A stretch of 64,000 nucleotides of DNA from Alphaproteobacteria bacterium (GCA_017939155.1 JAGAZZ010000021.1:1-64000), one strand, 5' to 3'. Shown: positions 9,100 to 18,680, numbered from the stretch's first letter. Notes: generated from the letters alone by a model not told the origin. Translations and numbers: made by a program.

Positions 9100-9998
9100 G
9101 CTCGCATTATAACCAAAACATAAACGGCTGGATAATCCTTGATAAACCTCAAGGCGTCAGCTCTAATCAGGCTTTACGCAAAATCCAATATCTGCTTCAT
9201 GCCCAAAAAGCCGGACACATCGGCACGTTAGACCCTTTTGCAACCGGTGTTTTACCCTTGGCATTCGGTGAAGCAACCAAGCTCATCCCCTATCTTGAAG
9301 GAAATGAAAAGACCTACGAGTTCACGCTTAAATTTGGCACCGCCACCACCACGGCAGATACCGAAGGCGACATTTCAGAAACCTCAAAAACAATCCCGAC
9401 CCAAGAGGAAATACAAAACATCTTACCGCAGTTTATCGGCAACATCAGCCAAATTCCCCCAAAATATTCCGCCATACATATCAACGGAAAACGCGCTTAC
9501 GATTTAGCCCGCAAAGGCATAGAATTTGAAATTCCCTCTCGTCAAATCACCATTAAAGAGCTTGTTCTCCTAAACGCCCGCTTAGACCAACAAGAAGCCG
9601 ATTTTAGGGTCACTTGTTCCAAAGGCACCTACGTCCGCACATTAGGAACGGATATTGCCGCCGCCCTCAACACTTGCGGACATTTAACCGCTCTCAGGCG
9701 AACTAAAAACGGATTTTTTAGCCTCTCCGATACGATTTTACTGGATAATTTAAAAAATATATTATATAAGAGCGATGGAGTTTTACCTCTTAAACCGGTT
9801 GAAACATTTCTGTGCGACATCACGGTTATCGCTTTAACCTCAGAGCAAACTCTTAAGCTTAAAAGCGGACAAACGCTTGATTCAAAAGATTTAATTCCAT
9901 TTGATTCAATAGCCGCCGCCTGCTATGAAAATAAGCTTATCGCCCTAATCGAAAGCAAAGGAAACAAAGTTTTCCCGATTCGGGTATTTAATTTATAA
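9096..9998 (+). CDS. truB: tRNA pseudouridine(55) synthase TruB
   Basis: Makes pseudouridine 55 in the T-loop of tRNAs. The catalytic motif GTLDPFATGVLP is present with Asp46. The N-terminus GWIILDKPQGVSSNQALRKI is the standard TruB opening, and the KxGHIGTLD and GTYVRTL motifs follow. The 300-residue length and a short C-terminal PUA-like tail fit the family. Its ATG overlaps the hdaA stop codon, and rpsO follows after 31 bp, as in the truB-rpsO-pnp order common in proteobacteria. Confidence 0.95.
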   Translation: MSSHYNQNINGWIILDKPQGVSSNQALRKIQYLLHAQKAGHIGTLDPFATGVLPLAFGEATKLIPYLEGNEKTYEFTLKFGTATTTADTEGDISETSKTIPTQEEIQNILPQFIGNISQIPPKYSAIHINGKRAYDLARKGIEFEIPSRQITIKELVLLNARLDQQEADFRVTCSKGTYVRTLGTDIAAALNTCGHLTALRRTKNGFFSLSDTILLDNLKNILYKSDGVLPLKPVETFLCDITVIALTSEQTLKLKSGQTLDSKDLIPFDSIAAACYENKLIALIESKGNKVFPIRVFNL

Positions 9999-10029
9999 AC
10001 GTTAAATTTAATAAAAAAGGAAATAAAAG

Positions 10030-10299
10030 ATGTCGATTACAAATGAAAAGAAACAAGAAATTATTGCCCAGTATGGCACAAAACAAGGCGATACCGGTTC
10101 ACCGGAAGTTCAAATTGCTATTTGGACATATCGTATTAACACTTTAATTGAACACTTCAACACCCACAAGAAAGATTTACACTCTCGTCTTGGCTTGATG
10201 AAGATGGTTAGCCGCCGCCGCCACTTGTTAGACCACTTAAAGCGGACGAGCGAAGAAAGATATCAAACATTGATTAAAAAGTTAGACTTGCGTAAGTAA
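10030..10299 (+). CDS. rpsO: 30S ribosomal protein S15
   Basis: Primary 16S rRNA-binding protein of the small-subunit platform. The 89-residue sequence has the conserved [11 protein letters not shown] segment, [23 protein letters not shown] and the C-terminal [24 protein letters not shown] lies before the ATG. It sits between truB and pnp, followed by a very strong hairpin (10310-10341). Confidence 0.98.
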   Translation: MSITNEKKQEIIAQYGTKQGDTGSPEVQIAIWTYRINTLIEHFNTHKKDLHSRLGLMKMVSRRRHLLDHLKRTSEERYQTLIKKLDLRK

Positions 10300-10309
10300 T
10301 GTTTGAAAA

Positions 10310-10363
10310 CAAATAGCGGAGCAATGGGGCTCCGCTATTTGAAAATCCTGGTATAACGCCAGG
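10310..10363 (+). promoter_or_regulatory. Double hairpin in the rpsO-pnp intergenic leader
   Basis: A perfect 13-bp stem (10310-10322 with 10329-10341, loop AATGGG) is followed by a second small hairpin CCTGG/CCAGG (10347-10363). There is no real T-run after the first stem, so it is more likely an RNA processing site or partial attenuator than a full terminator. In E. coli the equivalent leader is cut by RNase III and is the target of PNPase autoregulation. The same role here is inference. Confidence 0.6.
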
Positions 10364-10392
10364 TGAGGTATTTTATAGGAAAGGTAAAAAAT

Positions 10393-12507
10393 ATGGTCAA
10401 TTGGAATGTGCACCGCAAAGAAATGCAATGGGGCGGTCGCAAATTAGTTTTAGAAACAGGTAAAATCGCAAAGCAGGCAACAGGTGCCGTTTATGCAAGT
10501 TATGGAAATACGGTCGTTGTTGCAACTGTTGTTGCCGCAAAAGAAGCAAAAGCAGACCAGGATTTTTTCCCTTTAACTGTTAACTATCAGGAAAAATATT
10601 ATGCAACCGGCAAAATCCCCGGTGGTTTTATGAAACGTGAAGGCAAACCTTCCGAACGTGAAGTTTTGGTTTCCCGCCTTATTGACCGCCCGATTCGCCC
10701 CCTGTTTCCTGACGCGTTCAAAAATGAAGTTCAAATCGTTTGCACCACAATTGCACACGATAAAAAGACAGACTCAGACATTCTGGCAATGATTGCCGCT
10801 TCTGCCGCATTAGCGGTTTCCGGCATTCCGTTTTTAGGTCCGATTGGCGCTGCAAAAGTCGGCTACATCAACGGAGAGTATGTTTTGAACCCAACAGTTG
10901 AAGAGCTGAAAAATTCCGAGCTGGAATTAACCGTTGCCGGAACAAGCGAAGGTGTTTTAATGGTTGAATCCGAAGCCAACGAACTCTCGGAAGAAACAAT
11001 GTTAAACGCCGTAATGTTCGGTTTTGATAACTTCCAAAGCGTTATCAATATGATAAACGAGCTCAAAGCCGAAGCCGGCAAAGAGCCTTGGGAATCACCG
11101 GTATTTCCGCCGGAGTTTGATGAGCTCTACAATCGTATTGAAAAAGAATTTCGCGCTAAATACGAAGAAGCTTTCAACGAAGTAGACAAACAAAAGCGTT
11201 CAACCCGTTTAGGGGAATTAAGCGCTGAAGTTAATGCCACCATTGACCCGGAAAACGAGTTTGAAACCCGTTACGCTTTAGACGCTATTGAAAAATTAAT
11301 GCACTCCGTAATGCGTGAAAAAGTATTAACCACCGGCTCACGTATTGATGGTCGTGACACCAAAACTGTCCGCCCGATTACTTGCGAAGTTAATTTATTG
11401 CCGACAACACACGGCTCAGCCTTGTTCACCCGCGGTGAAACGCAGGCTTTGGTTGTAACAACCTTAGGCACCGGTGAAGATTCACAAATCATTGACGGTT
11501 TAATGGATGAATCACGCCAAGACTTTATGTTAAACTATAACTTCCCGCCGTTTTCGGTTGGCGAATGTGGCAGATTAGGTTCTCCGGGGCGTCGTGAAAT
11601 CGGTCATGGTAAACTCGCATGGCGTGCTATTCACCCGATGTTACCGAAAGACAAAGCCGAATTTCCTTATACAATCCGCGTTGTTTCGGATATTATGGAA
11701 TCAAACGGTTCTTCTTCAATGGCAACCGTATGCGGTTCTGTCCTCTCTTTGATGGACGCCGGTGTTCCGTTGAAAAAGCCGGTTGCCGGTATTGCTATGG
11801 GTTTAATTAAAGAAGACGATGGCAGAGTTGCGATTTTGACAGATATTTTAGGTGATGAAGACCACCTCGGCGATATGGACTTTAAAGTTGCCGGAACAAA
11901 AGACGGCGTAACCGCTTTGCAAATGGATATTAAAATCACCTCCATCACCAAAGAGATTATGAAAAACGCTTTAGCTCAAGCACACGAGGGACGTATTCAC
12001 ATCTTGGGTGAAATGGCCAAAGCTTTGGCTGAACCTCGTCCGGAAGTTTCGCCGAATGCACCGCGCATCATCACAATCAAAATTCCGGTAGACAAGATTC
12101 GTGAAGTCATTGGTACCGGTGGTAAGGTTATTCGTGAAATCATCGAAAAAACCAACACCAAGATTGATATTGAAGATGACGGAACGGTCAATGTTGCAGC
12201 CGTAGACAAGAAAGACGCAGAAGCAGCGCTTGACATCATTAATGGTATCGTTGCTGTTCCTGAAGAAGGCAAAAACTACCACGGTGTCATCACCAAGATT
12301 ATGGATTTCGGTGCTTTCGTCCGTTTCTTAGGCTCAACCGAAGGTTTGGTACACATTTCTGAAATCAAAAACGAACGTATCGCGTCCGTAACTGATTTCT
12401 ATAAAGAAGGTGACCAAATCTGGGTTAAATGTATGGGCACGGACAATCGCGGTAAAATCAGACTTTCCGCCAAACGTGTTAATCAGGAAACCGGCGAAGA
12501 CGCTTAA
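10393..12507 (+). CDS. pnp: Polyribonucleotide nucleotidyltransferase (PNPase)
   Basis: A 3'-5' phosphorolytic exoribonuclease of the degradosome. Two RNase PH-like domains (about 10-230 and 310-545) are joined by an alpha-helical linker and followed by a KH domain ([15 protein letters not shown]) and an S1 domain ([18 protein letters not shown]). The second core has the catalytic [17 protein letters not shown]-type region (here [10 protein letters not shown]). I start at the ATG at 10393 ([10 protein letters not shown]), which gives 704 residues and matches the usual PNPase N-terminus. A GTG at 10363 would add ten atypical residues and fall in the leader hairpin. A terminator follows at 12525. 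Confidence 0.97.
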   Translation: MVNWNVHRKEMQWGGRKLVLETGKIAKQATGAVYASYGNTVVVATVVAAKEAKADQDFFPLTVNYQEKYYATGKIPGGFMKREGKPSEREVLVSRLIDRPIRPLFPDAFKNEVQIVCTTIAHDKKTDSDILAMIAASAALAVSGIPFLGPIGAAKVGYINGEYVLNPTVEELKNSELELTVAGTSEGVLMVESEANELSEETMLNAVMFGFDNFQSVINMINELKAEAGKEPWESPVFPPEFDELYNRIEKEFRAKYEEAFNEVDKQKRSTRLGELSAEVNATIDPENEFETRYALDAIEKLMHSVMREKVLTTGSRIDGRDTKTVRPITCEVNLLPTTHGSALFTRGETQALVVTTLGTGEDSQIIDGLMDESRQDFMLNYNFPPFSVGECGRLGSPGRREIGHGKLAWRAIHPMLPKDKAEFPYTIRVVSDIMESNGSSSMATVCGSVLSLMDAGVPLKKPVAGIAMGLIKEDDGRVAILTDILGDEDHLGDMDFKVAGTKDGVTALQMDIKITSITKEIMKNALAQAHEGRIHILGEMAKALAEPRPEVSPNAPRIITIKIPVDKIREVIGTGGKVIREIIEKTNTKIDIEDDGTVNVAAVDKKDAEAALDIINGIVAVPEEGKNYHGVITKIMDFGAFVRFLGSTEGLVHISEIKNERIASVTDFYKEGDQIWVKCMGTDNRGKIRLSAKRVNQETGEDA

Positions 12508-12524
12508 GTCTTAAGCCTTTAAAC

Positions 12525-12562
12525 AAAAAAATAGTGCCTGCTAAAACAGACACTATTTTTTT
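12525..12562 (+). terminator. Intrinsic terminator after pnp
   Basis: AATAGTG-C-CTG paired with CAG-A-CACTATT is followed by an eight-base T-run, 18 bp after the pnp stop codon. Confidence 0.85.
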
Positions 12563-12702
12563 TACTTTCCGTACAGCATACGCACGTACTCAAAAAGAAC
12601 AATCGCACAAAGCAAAACCCCGACGAGCCAATACCCGCAACATAGCGCAACAACTGCGACTAAGAGCAAAACAACAACTGCTCCAAAATACTTTTCAATC
12701 AT
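12562..12702 (-). CDS. Small two-helix membrane protein (46 aa)
   Basis: A minus-strand frame of 46 codons starts with MIEKYFGAVVVLLLVAV. It contains two hydrophobic stretches (about residues 7-21 and 24-38) separated by CCGYW, and ends RMLYGK. The even hydrophobic composition across the whole frame is what argues for a real membrane miniprotein. Its stop codon lies at the edge of the pnp terminator. The ribosome binding site is weak (TTTGAGTT before ATG). I recognise no family. Chance hydrophobicity in a low-GC gap is the alternative. Confidence 0.4.
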   Translation of the reverse strand: MIEKYFGAVVVLLLVAVVALCCGYWLVGVLLCAIVLFEYVRMLYGK

Positions 12703-12848
12703 AACTCAAATTATTAAATTAATAATATTCTAAACGCCACCAAGCTAGCAGTTAAAAAGAAGCTCTGTCAATCATTTAGTAGGATTTTTATAAAATTTTG
12801 CTGAAAATAAACAGTGCTTATTCACCAAACAGCACTCACGTTAATATC

Positions 12849-12878
12849 AAAAAAGCGGCAGAAATTCTGCCGCTTTTT
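12849..12878. terminator. Bidirectional terminator, end of pfkA
   Basis: A perfect 13-bp stem AAAAGCGGCAGAA/TTCTGCCGCTTTT is flanked by A and T runs. It lies about 20 bp beyond the pfkA stop on the minus strand. Confidence 0.85.
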
Positions 12879-12897
12879 ATTTCAAACATCGGTAAAA

Positions 12898-13977
12898 CTA
12901 AATTTCACCGACATACATACCCATATCAACCGCAGCACGAACATAAACGCTATCTTTATTAAGCATTGTTGTTCCTTCGGCAACAACTTCTTCTAACGGA
13001 TAAGTGTCAATTTTATCACCATTTAAGGCAACCATAACATCAGTCTTACCTTCTTTAAGAAGCTCAACCGCCTTAGCACCAAAAGCGCACGCCAAAGCTC
13101 TGTCAAACGCTGTCGGGTCACCGGCACGTTGAACGTGACCAAGTTTGGTAACGCGAGTTTGGAAACCGGAATACTTTTGGTTAATAGCCGCGCTCAAATA
13201 TTCGCCGATACCGCCGTTAATCTTCTCGCCGATAAGGTTTTTACTGTTAGAAACCATCTCACCCGTTTCCGTATGAACCCCCTCAGAAACCACAATCACC
13301 GCGTGATTTCTGCCACGAGCCTTAATGCTTTTTAATTTATTGATAATTCCATCAATTGTGTAAGGAATTTCAGGAACCAAGCATACATCGGCAAAACCGG
13401 CAACTGCCGAGTGCATAGCCAAATGTCCGGCGTCACGCCCCATAACTTCCAAAATCAAAGCACGCTGATGGGAACGAGCTGTCTTCCACAAAGCGTCAAC
13501 TGCTTCAACACAAACCTGACAAGCTGAATTAAAGCCAACCGAATATTGTGTGAGTGGCGTGTCATTATCAATCGTCTTGGGGATACCGACCATTTTAACC
13601 CCGGCATTGCGGCAATAGTTGCTGACAATGTTCATACTGCCGTCACCGCCGACAACAACCACGGCGTCCAATCCCAACTCGGCAACACCTTTACCAAAGC
13701 GTTTGGAAATTTCAGCCTGTGATTCCATCTTAACCCCTTTGTTTAAAGAGCCCAAATAAGAACCGGCAATCCGCGGCCATGGTGTGTCAACAAAATTGCT
13801 CTCGGTTAAAATCTCATAAGACAGCGGTGCCTCGGTCAAGCCGTCTGTTCCGTTATGAATACCATAAACTTCCCATCCGTACTTGGCAGCGGAACTAACC
13901 ACCGAAGAAACCACAGCATTTAAGCCGGCGCAATCGCCACCGCTTGTCAAAATACCGATTTTTTTAATTTTCGTCAT
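12898..13977 (-). CDS. 6-phosphofructokinase (ATP or PPi donor undecided)
   Basis: Phosphorylates fructose 6-phosphate in glycolysis. The 359-residue protein has GGDCAGLNA (13-21) for nucleotide binding, GGDGS (110-114) and the catalytic GIPKTIDND (131-139). Residues equivalent to E. coli Gly104 and Gly124 are Gly113 and Lys134. ATP enzymes usually have Gly/Gly, and pyrophosphate enzymes usually Asp/Lys. The Gly/Lys pair here is the mixed type, so the phosphate donor cannot be read from sequence alone. It stands alone on the minus strand with its own terminator. Confidence 0.9.
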   Translation of the reverse strand: MTKIKKIGILTSGGDCAGLNAVVSSVVSSAAKYGWEVYGIHNGTDGLTEAPLSYEILTESNFVDTPWPRIAGSYLGSLNKGVKMESQAEISKRFGKGVAELGLDAVVVVGGDGSMNIVSNYCRNAGVKMVGIPKTIDNDTPLTQYSVGFNSACQVCVEAVDALWKTARSHQRALILEVMGRDAGHLAMHSAVAGFADVCLVPEIPYTIDGIINKLKSIKARGRNHAVIVVSEGVHTETGEMVSNSKNLIGEKINGGIGEYLSAAINQKYSGFQTRVTKLGHVQRAGDPTAFDRALACAFGAKAVELLKEGKTDVMVALNGDKIDTYPLEEVVAEGTTMLNKDSVYVRAAVDMGMYVGEI

Positions 13978-14096
13978 ACTCTAATCCTTGTATTATAATT
14001 CAGACCATTTTTAAGCATAGATACCTGATAATTTAAATATTGCCAGCAGAATTTTATTTTTTTTCACTAATTTTTACTTTTCGCTGTGAAAAAAAC

Positions 14097-14125
14097 TTGA
14101 TTTTTAACAAAAAATAGAGTATACT
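14097..14125 (+). promoter_or_regulatory. Sigma-70 promoter for the YdcH-like gene
   Basis: TTGATT (14097-14102) and TATACT (14120-14125) are separated by exactly 17 nt. They lie about 60 bp before the start codon. Confidence 0.65.
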
Positions 14126-14183
14126 ACCGTCAAATAATAAGAATCGCATTTATTGCGCTCAAACACTTTTTTCGGAGACAAAA

Positions 14184-14396
14184 ATGGCTAATTCAAATTC
14201 TTTCAATAAACTTCAAGTTCAGCTTTGCGAATTAAAACTTGAAGAAAGAAGAGTCAAATCAGATATTACCAAACTGGTAAAAAACCAACAGATGATTGAT
14301 TTTTACCAGGCTCAGCAATTAAACAAATTAAAAACCTCCGTTAAAAGCAAAATCCAAAAAATAGAAACCTTAATTAACCCTAATATTATCGCATAA
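14184..14396 (+). CDS. Small YdcH/DUF465-like coiled-coil protein
   Basis: A 70-residue, highly charged helical protein. Its pattern of an N-terminal helix (LQVQLCELKLEERRVKSDI), a central acidic-aromatic turn and a second helix (QQLNKLKTSVKSKIQKIETL) ending in NPNIIA follows the YdcH/DUF465 layout. Members often end in PDIIA or similar. The function of the family is unknown. A good promoter (14097-14125) and a GGAG-type ribosome site precede it. Family assignment is by pattern only. Confidence 0.6.
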   Translation: MANSNSFNKLQVQLCELKLEERRVKSDITKLVKNQQMIDFYQAQQLNKLKTSVKSKIQKIETLINPNIIA

Positions 14397-14441
14397 TCTG
14401 CCATTTCAAGATACATCGGCGCAAATTTATGGGCTAAAAAA

Positions 14442-15596
14442 ATGAAAAACAGCAAATACACTTTCCCTCTCCTCGTGATATTTGCTGTTTTCATTTTATG
14501 CGCTGTTTCCTATATTCTGTTTATCTATAAAACCGACTATCTGAAAATCTTTGTTGTATACTACAAACCGGCACCATTAATAAAAACAGAAATTTTCGAA
14601 CCTCTGCAAGGCGGCAGAAAAATTGTCAATACCCCCTCCCGTCAGGGCACTTTTACACAAGATGAAATCACTTGGTTAAAAGATAATATGATAGGCGATG
14701 ACACCGGCGATAATATTTCCGAATTAAACCGTAATTTTGCCGAAATCACCGCCCTTTACTGGATTTGGAAAAACACCTCGTCCCCTTATGTCGGGATGTT
14801 CCACTACCGCCGTTTTTTAAGCATCAACGCCAATGCGCATTATCCGATGGTCAATTTCCCCTCAATGCGCTTTCGCACACTCGGCTTAAAACACTTAGAA
14901 GGTTTTTTCAAAGAATTTTTACATGACCTTGAACTTGAAAAAAAATACATTCTTCCGTGGTTTGCCACGCATGATATTTTGGTTTCCGAGCCGATTAAAC
15001 TCAACACCTATCAACAATACCAAGAAGAACACATCATCTCAGACCTAAACAAAGCCTTAGATATTATCAAACAAAAATATCCTGAGATGCACGCTTTTGC
15101 CCTGCAAACACTAAATAGTCAAGATGGTTTTTACCCAACCAATATGTTTATCACCCGTCGTGACATACTAAACAGATACGCTTCTTGGCTGTTCAGCATT
15201 CTCCTGCCGCTTTATGATGAGATAAAAGAAGAAGTCAATGCCCGCGATACCGAACAAAAATTAGCCTTTGCTTATCTTGCAGAACGTTTGTTCACGGTTT
15301 ATCTGCGTTATGAACAACAAACTCACGGCTTGCGTATTAAAGAATTTCCTTTTGCCCTTGCCTCAAACTTTTTCACCCCGCCGGCAGATATGCCTTATAT
15401 TATCTTAAAAACGCCCGAATGGGAAGACGTATTTATCGCCCAGTCAGAAAACCGAATTTGCAGTTTTAATAACAAATTTAAGAATTGCGCTAAATTTAAT
15501 ATTTCGCCTAATGGTCGCTTAAAAGCAAGTTGGGATAACGGCGGCACGTCCTTTTTTAAAAACAATGCCGACAATACGTTCGAACTTGAAAAATAA
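14442..15596 (+). CDS. Membrane-anchored DUF4422 family glycosyltransferase-like protein
   Basis: An N-terminal membrane helix (about residues 8-29) is followed by a domain with the DUF4422 signature: a DDTGDNISELN segment, then ITALYWIWKN and GMFHYRRFL. DUF4422 proteins occur in capsule and LPS gene clusters and are considered glycosyltransferases. The membrane anchor is unusual, since most are soluble. Residues such as the HYRR element and the later FYPTNMFITRRD segment match the family. It stands alone here, 46 bp after the YdcH-like gene, with no other glycan genes adjacent. Confidence 0.72.
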   Translation: MKNSKYTFPLLVIFAVFILCAVSYILFIYKTDYLKIFVVYYKPAPLIKTEIFEPLQGGRKIVNTPSRQGTFTQDEITWLKDNMIGDDTGDNISELNRNFAEITALYWIWKNTSSPYVGMFHYRRFLSINANAHYPMVNFPSMRFRTLGLKHLEGFFKEFLHDLELEKKYILPWFATHDILVSEPIKLNTYQQYQEEHIISDLNKALDIIKQKYPEMHAFALQTLNSQDGFYPTNMFITRRDILNRYASWLFSILLPLYDEIKEEVNARDTEQKLAFAYLAERLFTVYLRYEQQTHGLRIKEFPFALASNFFTPPADMPYIILKTPEWEDVFIAQSENRICSFNNKFKNCAKFNISPNGRLKASWDNGGTSFFKNNADNTFELEK

Positions 15597-15697
15597 GTAA
15601 AAAATTATTATTTTTTTCACCAAATTAACCGAACATAAATAAACCACCGCATAAAATAACAAAAATTTTGTTTTAATCCTTATCTGACGGAAGAAAA

Positions 15698-17647
15698 ATG
15701 CACGCAATACACTCGCTTATTGTTGACTTAACGCTGATTACAATTTATGCCGGACTAACCACATTGCTTTGCAAAAAACTCAAACAACCGATTGTTTTAG
15801 GCTATGTCTTAGCCGGTATTTTTGCCGGTCCCTATTTTAATTTTCTTCCCACCGTCAGCGACAAAGAAGACCTCACCCTATGGGCAGACATCGGCGTTAT
15901 TTTCCTTCTCTTCGGCTTAGGACTCGAATTTAGTTTCAAAAAAATGCTAAACGTTGGTAAAGCCGCAATGATTACCGCCAACGCCAACATTATTTTTATG
16001 CTCTTTTTAGGCTACAACACCGGACTTTTACTCGGCTGGTCTACCATGGATAGTTTTTTCTTAGGCTCAATGATTTCTATGTCCTCCACCACCATCATCA
16101 TCAAAACCTTTAATGAGCTGAACATCAAAAAACAACGCTTCACCGATTTGGTCTTCGGGGTCTTGATTGTTGAAGATTTAATGGGAATCTTGCTCTTAGT
16201 TCTCTTACCCACAATTGCAATGGGCTCTACCATCAATGGCACAGAATTAGCCCTAAGCGCGCTAAAACTCGTATTTTTCTTAATTTTATGTTTTGTCACC
16301 GGCATTTATCTCGTCCCCACCTTTCTAAATAAAGTCGAAAAACTCTTAAGCGATGAAATGCTGTTGCTCATCACCATCAGCCTCTGCTTCGGTATGGTTC
16401 TTCTAGCCACTTCCTCAGGCTTTTCCTCTGCTTTGGGCGCATTCATTATGGGCTCGATTTTAGCAGAAACATCCCTCATTGAACGTATAGAAAAGAATCT
16501 AAAACCGTTAAAAGATTTCTTCGGCGCCGTTTTCTTCGTTTCCGTCGGTATGATGGTTGACCCGGCTATGTTCATAACCTACGCCAAACCTATCTGCATT
16601 ATTACCATCATCGTCATCCTTGGTATGGTAACTTTCTCAACACTAGGCTTCACCGCCTCCGGAGAAACCTTAAAAACATCCGTTTATGGCGCCTTTTCTT
16701 TAGCCCAAGTCGGCGAATTTGCATTTATTATCGCTTCGCTCGGTATGAGCTTAGGCGTTTTAAGTGCAAAGGTTTATCCGATAATCGTTGCCGTTTCGGT
16801 CATTACCACATTTTTAACCCCACTCATGATAAAATCAGCCGACCCGGTTTATAAATACCTTAACAAAAAGCTTCCCGAATCCTGGCTAGCATACATCAAC
16901 AAATATGCCTCCTCCGCCACAATAACCCATAACGAAGAACGTTTATGGAGCGCCTTATTTAAAAGCTATCTCTTGCGCTTAACGCTCTTTTCAATCATTC
17001 TTTACAGCATTATAGCCTTTTCAACAGCTATTCGCCCGTTTGTCCGCGAGGTAATTCCGTATCGCATTGTTGCAAACATCCTGATGACTTTCTTAACATT
17101 TTTATTAATGTCCCCATTCTTAAAGGCGCTCATCGGCTGGAATATCATCACTTCAAAATTCATAAAAACCAAGCTATCTTGGTTATTTCCGAAAAAACAA
17201 ACCGATGAGCTTGACCTTGCCCGCACTTGCGAAAAAGAAAGCCGCCATCCCAATACGGCAAACGCTCTCAAAACAGCAGCCTGTGCTGTTTTAGATGAAA
17301 AAACGCTGCGTCTGCGCAACTTTTTTGCCGAAAAGAACCAAGTCTCCAAAATCTACTACAAACTTTGGATGGCAAAAAAAGCAAACCGCCTACCGCTGAT
17401 TATTTTAACCAGTTTCAGAATACTTGTATCGTCTTTCTTCATCGTCACGGTAGTTCACAAATTTTTAAGCGAAAATCCGAAATTGACCTTTATCCTTTTA
17501 CTGTTGACAATCTTTTCGGTTTCTCGTTCCCGTTGGCTCTTAGACCAATACCTAAAAATTGAAACGCAGTTTCTAAACAATCTCAAAGGGCGCACCCCCT
17601 CAGACCCTGACAATGAAGAAAAAACGCCGCCTACATCTCCGGCATAA
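15698..17647 (+). CDS. CPA2-family cation:proton antiporter (KefB/RosB-like)
   Basis: An integral membrane protein that exchanges K+ or Na+ for H+. The N-terminal 390 residues hold about a dozen hydrophobic segments with the family motifs VLGYVLAGIFAGP and DIGVIFLLFGLGLEFS. A GAFIMGSILAE segment and SLAQVGEFAFI complete the transport core. The 649-residue protein lacks a recognisable TrkA-N (RCK) domain. Instead the C-terminal third has further hydrophobic segments around 430-480 and 560-605 and a charged linker. Its 3' end overlaps the convergent recombinase gene by 17 bp. Confidence 0.85.
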   Translation: MHAIHSLIVDLTLITIYAGLTTLLCKKLKQPIVLGYVLAGIFAGPYFNFLPTVSDKEDLTLWADIGVIFLLFGLGLEFSFKKMLNVGKAAMITANANIIFMLFLGYNTGLLLGWSTMDSFFLGSMISMSSTTIIIKTFNELNIKKQRFTDLVFGVLIVEDLMGILLLVLLPTIAMGSTINGTELALSALKLVFFLILCFVTGIYLVPTFLNKVEKLLSDEMLLLITISLCFGMVLLATSSGFSSALGAFIMGSILAETSLIERIEKNLKPLKDFFGAVFFVSVGMMVDPAMFITYAKPICIITIIVILGMVTFSTLGFTASGETLKTSVYGAFSLAQVGEFAFIIASLGMSLGVLSAKVYPIIVAVSVITTFLTPLMIKSADPVYKYLNKKLPESWLAYINKYASSATITHNEERLWSALFKSYLLRLTLFSIILYSIIAFSTAIRPFVREVIPYRIVANILMTFLTFLLMSPFLKALIGWNIITSKFIKTKLSWLFPKKQTDELDLARTCEKESRHPNTANALKTAACAVLDEKTLRLRNFFAEKNQVSKIYYKLWMAKKANRLPLIILTSFRILVSSFFIVTVVHKFLSENPKLTFILLLLTIFSVSRSRWLLDQYLKIETQFLNNLKGRTPSDPDNEEKTPPTSPA

Positions 17648-18251
17648 GCTCGGGCTCAAGTTTATGTTTGACGATATAACGGGCAAGAGTAAGTCTGTCA
17701 ACCCGAAGCACCCGTGCAATTTCTGATTTTGAAACATTGTCTTCGCGCATAGAGGTAATCTGTCGCTCTTTTCCGGCTAACTTTAAATGGCTGTTACATC
17801 GTCCTTTGGGACGTCCTAAAACCCGTCCCTCAGATTTTAGGCGCAGCAACGCCTCTTTCGTCCTCTGTGAAATAAGATTACGCTCAATCTCTGCCGACAA
17901 TCCGAAAGCAAAAGCCAAAACCTTAGACTGAATATCCGTTCCCAAACGGTAATTATCTTTAATCGTCCATACTTGAACCCCGTTTGACATACAATAGTGC
18001 AAAATACTCATCACCTGCAATAAATTACGCCCCAAACGCGAAAGCTCGGAAGCAATCAAAATATCACCGTCCTTTAATTTTTTTAAGAGTTTTCCGAGTT
18101 TACGCTTCTCAAGTTCTTTGGTGGCGCTTATGGTTTCCATAATCCACTTTTCAACAATCATCTTATTATTAAAAGCATACGCCTTGATTTCAAAACGCTG
18201 ATTTTCCGTTGTTTGCTTATCCGTACTAACTCTGATATATCCATAAATCAT
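17631..18251 (-). CDS. Mpi-like serine recombinase / DNA invertase (copy 1)
   Basis: A small serine recombinase of 206 residues. The catalytic serine is Ser9 in YGYIRVS, followed by the family segments SELSRLGRNLL and AFAFGLSAEIERNLIS, then a C-terminal helix-turn-helix (SKSEIARVLRVDRLTLARYI). The sequence is close in style to Mpi, the Bacteroides invertase that switches capsule promoters. That suggests transfer between gut bacteria (inference). It is a relative of the recombinase at 22730-23326. An inverted repeat (18255-18292) overlaps its ribosome binding region. No invertible promoter is obvious nearby. Confidence 0.88.
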   Translation of the reverse strand: MIYGYIRVSTDKQTTENQRFEIKAYAFNNKMIVEKWIMETISATKELEKRKLGKLLKKLKDGDILIASELSRLGRNLLQVMSILHYCMSNGVQVWTIKDNYRLGTDIQSKVLAFAFGLSAEIERNLISQRTKEALLRLKSEGRVLGRPKGRCNSHLKLAGKERQITSMREDNVSKSEIARVLRVDRLTLARYIVKHKLEPELMPEM

Positions 18252-18254
18252 AAT

Positions 18255-18292
18255 ATAGTCCTTTCTTTTCTGAATTTACAAAAAAGAACTAT
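18255..18292. repeat. Inverted repeat upstream of recombinase 1
   Basis: ATAGTCCTTTCTTTT and AAAAAAGAACTAT form an imperfect inverted repeat spanning 38 bp, starting 4 bp from the recombinase start codon. It could be an operator or crossover site, or chance in AT-rich sequence. Confidence 0.35.
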
Positions 18293-18341
18293 GCCATTTT
18301 TTTAAGAAACACACGCAAAAAATTACAAACAACGCGCTAAT

Positions 18342-18367
18342 AAAAAATAAGCTCCGTTACCGGAGCC
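18342..18367 (-). terminator. Intrinsic terminator after the small lipoprotein gene
   Basis: On the minus strand GCTCCG-GTAA-CGGAGC is followed by TTATTTTTT, just past the lipoprotein stop. Confidence 0.75.
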
Positions 18368-18374
18368 TAACAAT

Positions 18375-18680
18375 CTAATTCGCTGTTCCAAAATTCCTTA
18401 AGTTTTGAATAATGGATTGCGCTGTAGATTGCGATTCTTCGCTAATTCCTGCCGACTGCAAAGCTAGCTTGCGCAAACAAATGCTGACCAACTCATCAGA
18501 TGTGGCGCTCAGCCCTTGAACAAACAACGTTCCTGCCTGAAATTTTGCCGTTGCTTCGCTAATCAAACAAGCCCTCATCCGCGTTTTCATTGAAGCGTTG
18601 GCATCAACCGTCGTATAGCGGGACGTATCCGCGCACCCGGTCATTAACATCAAAACCATACAACACAAAATTTTTTTCAT
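18375..18680 (-). CDS. Small outer-membrane or periplasmic lipoprotein
   Basis: A 101-residue protein with a lipoprotein signal peptide. A short hydrophobic core ends in the lipobox LMTGC, with Cys16 as the acylated residue. The mature part is helical and has two further cysteines (Cys38 and Cys68), possibly a disulphide. I do not recognise a family. It has its own terminator and lies between recombinase 1 and the MATE transporter in an accessory stretch. Confidence 0.7.
   Translation of the reverse strand: MKKILCCMVLMLMTGCADTSRYTTVDANASMKTRMRACLISEATAKFQAGTLFVQGLSATSDELVSICLRKLALQSAGISEESQSTAQSIIQNLRNFGTAN

Noticed and set aside
10363-10392. GTG start giving a ten-residue longer PNPase
   Set aside because: It falls in the second leader hairpin and the extra residues do not match PNPase N-termini.
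12814-12996. Short plus-strand frame overlapping the end of pfkA
   Set aside because: It runs through a terminator and is antisense to pfkA; no coding signals.
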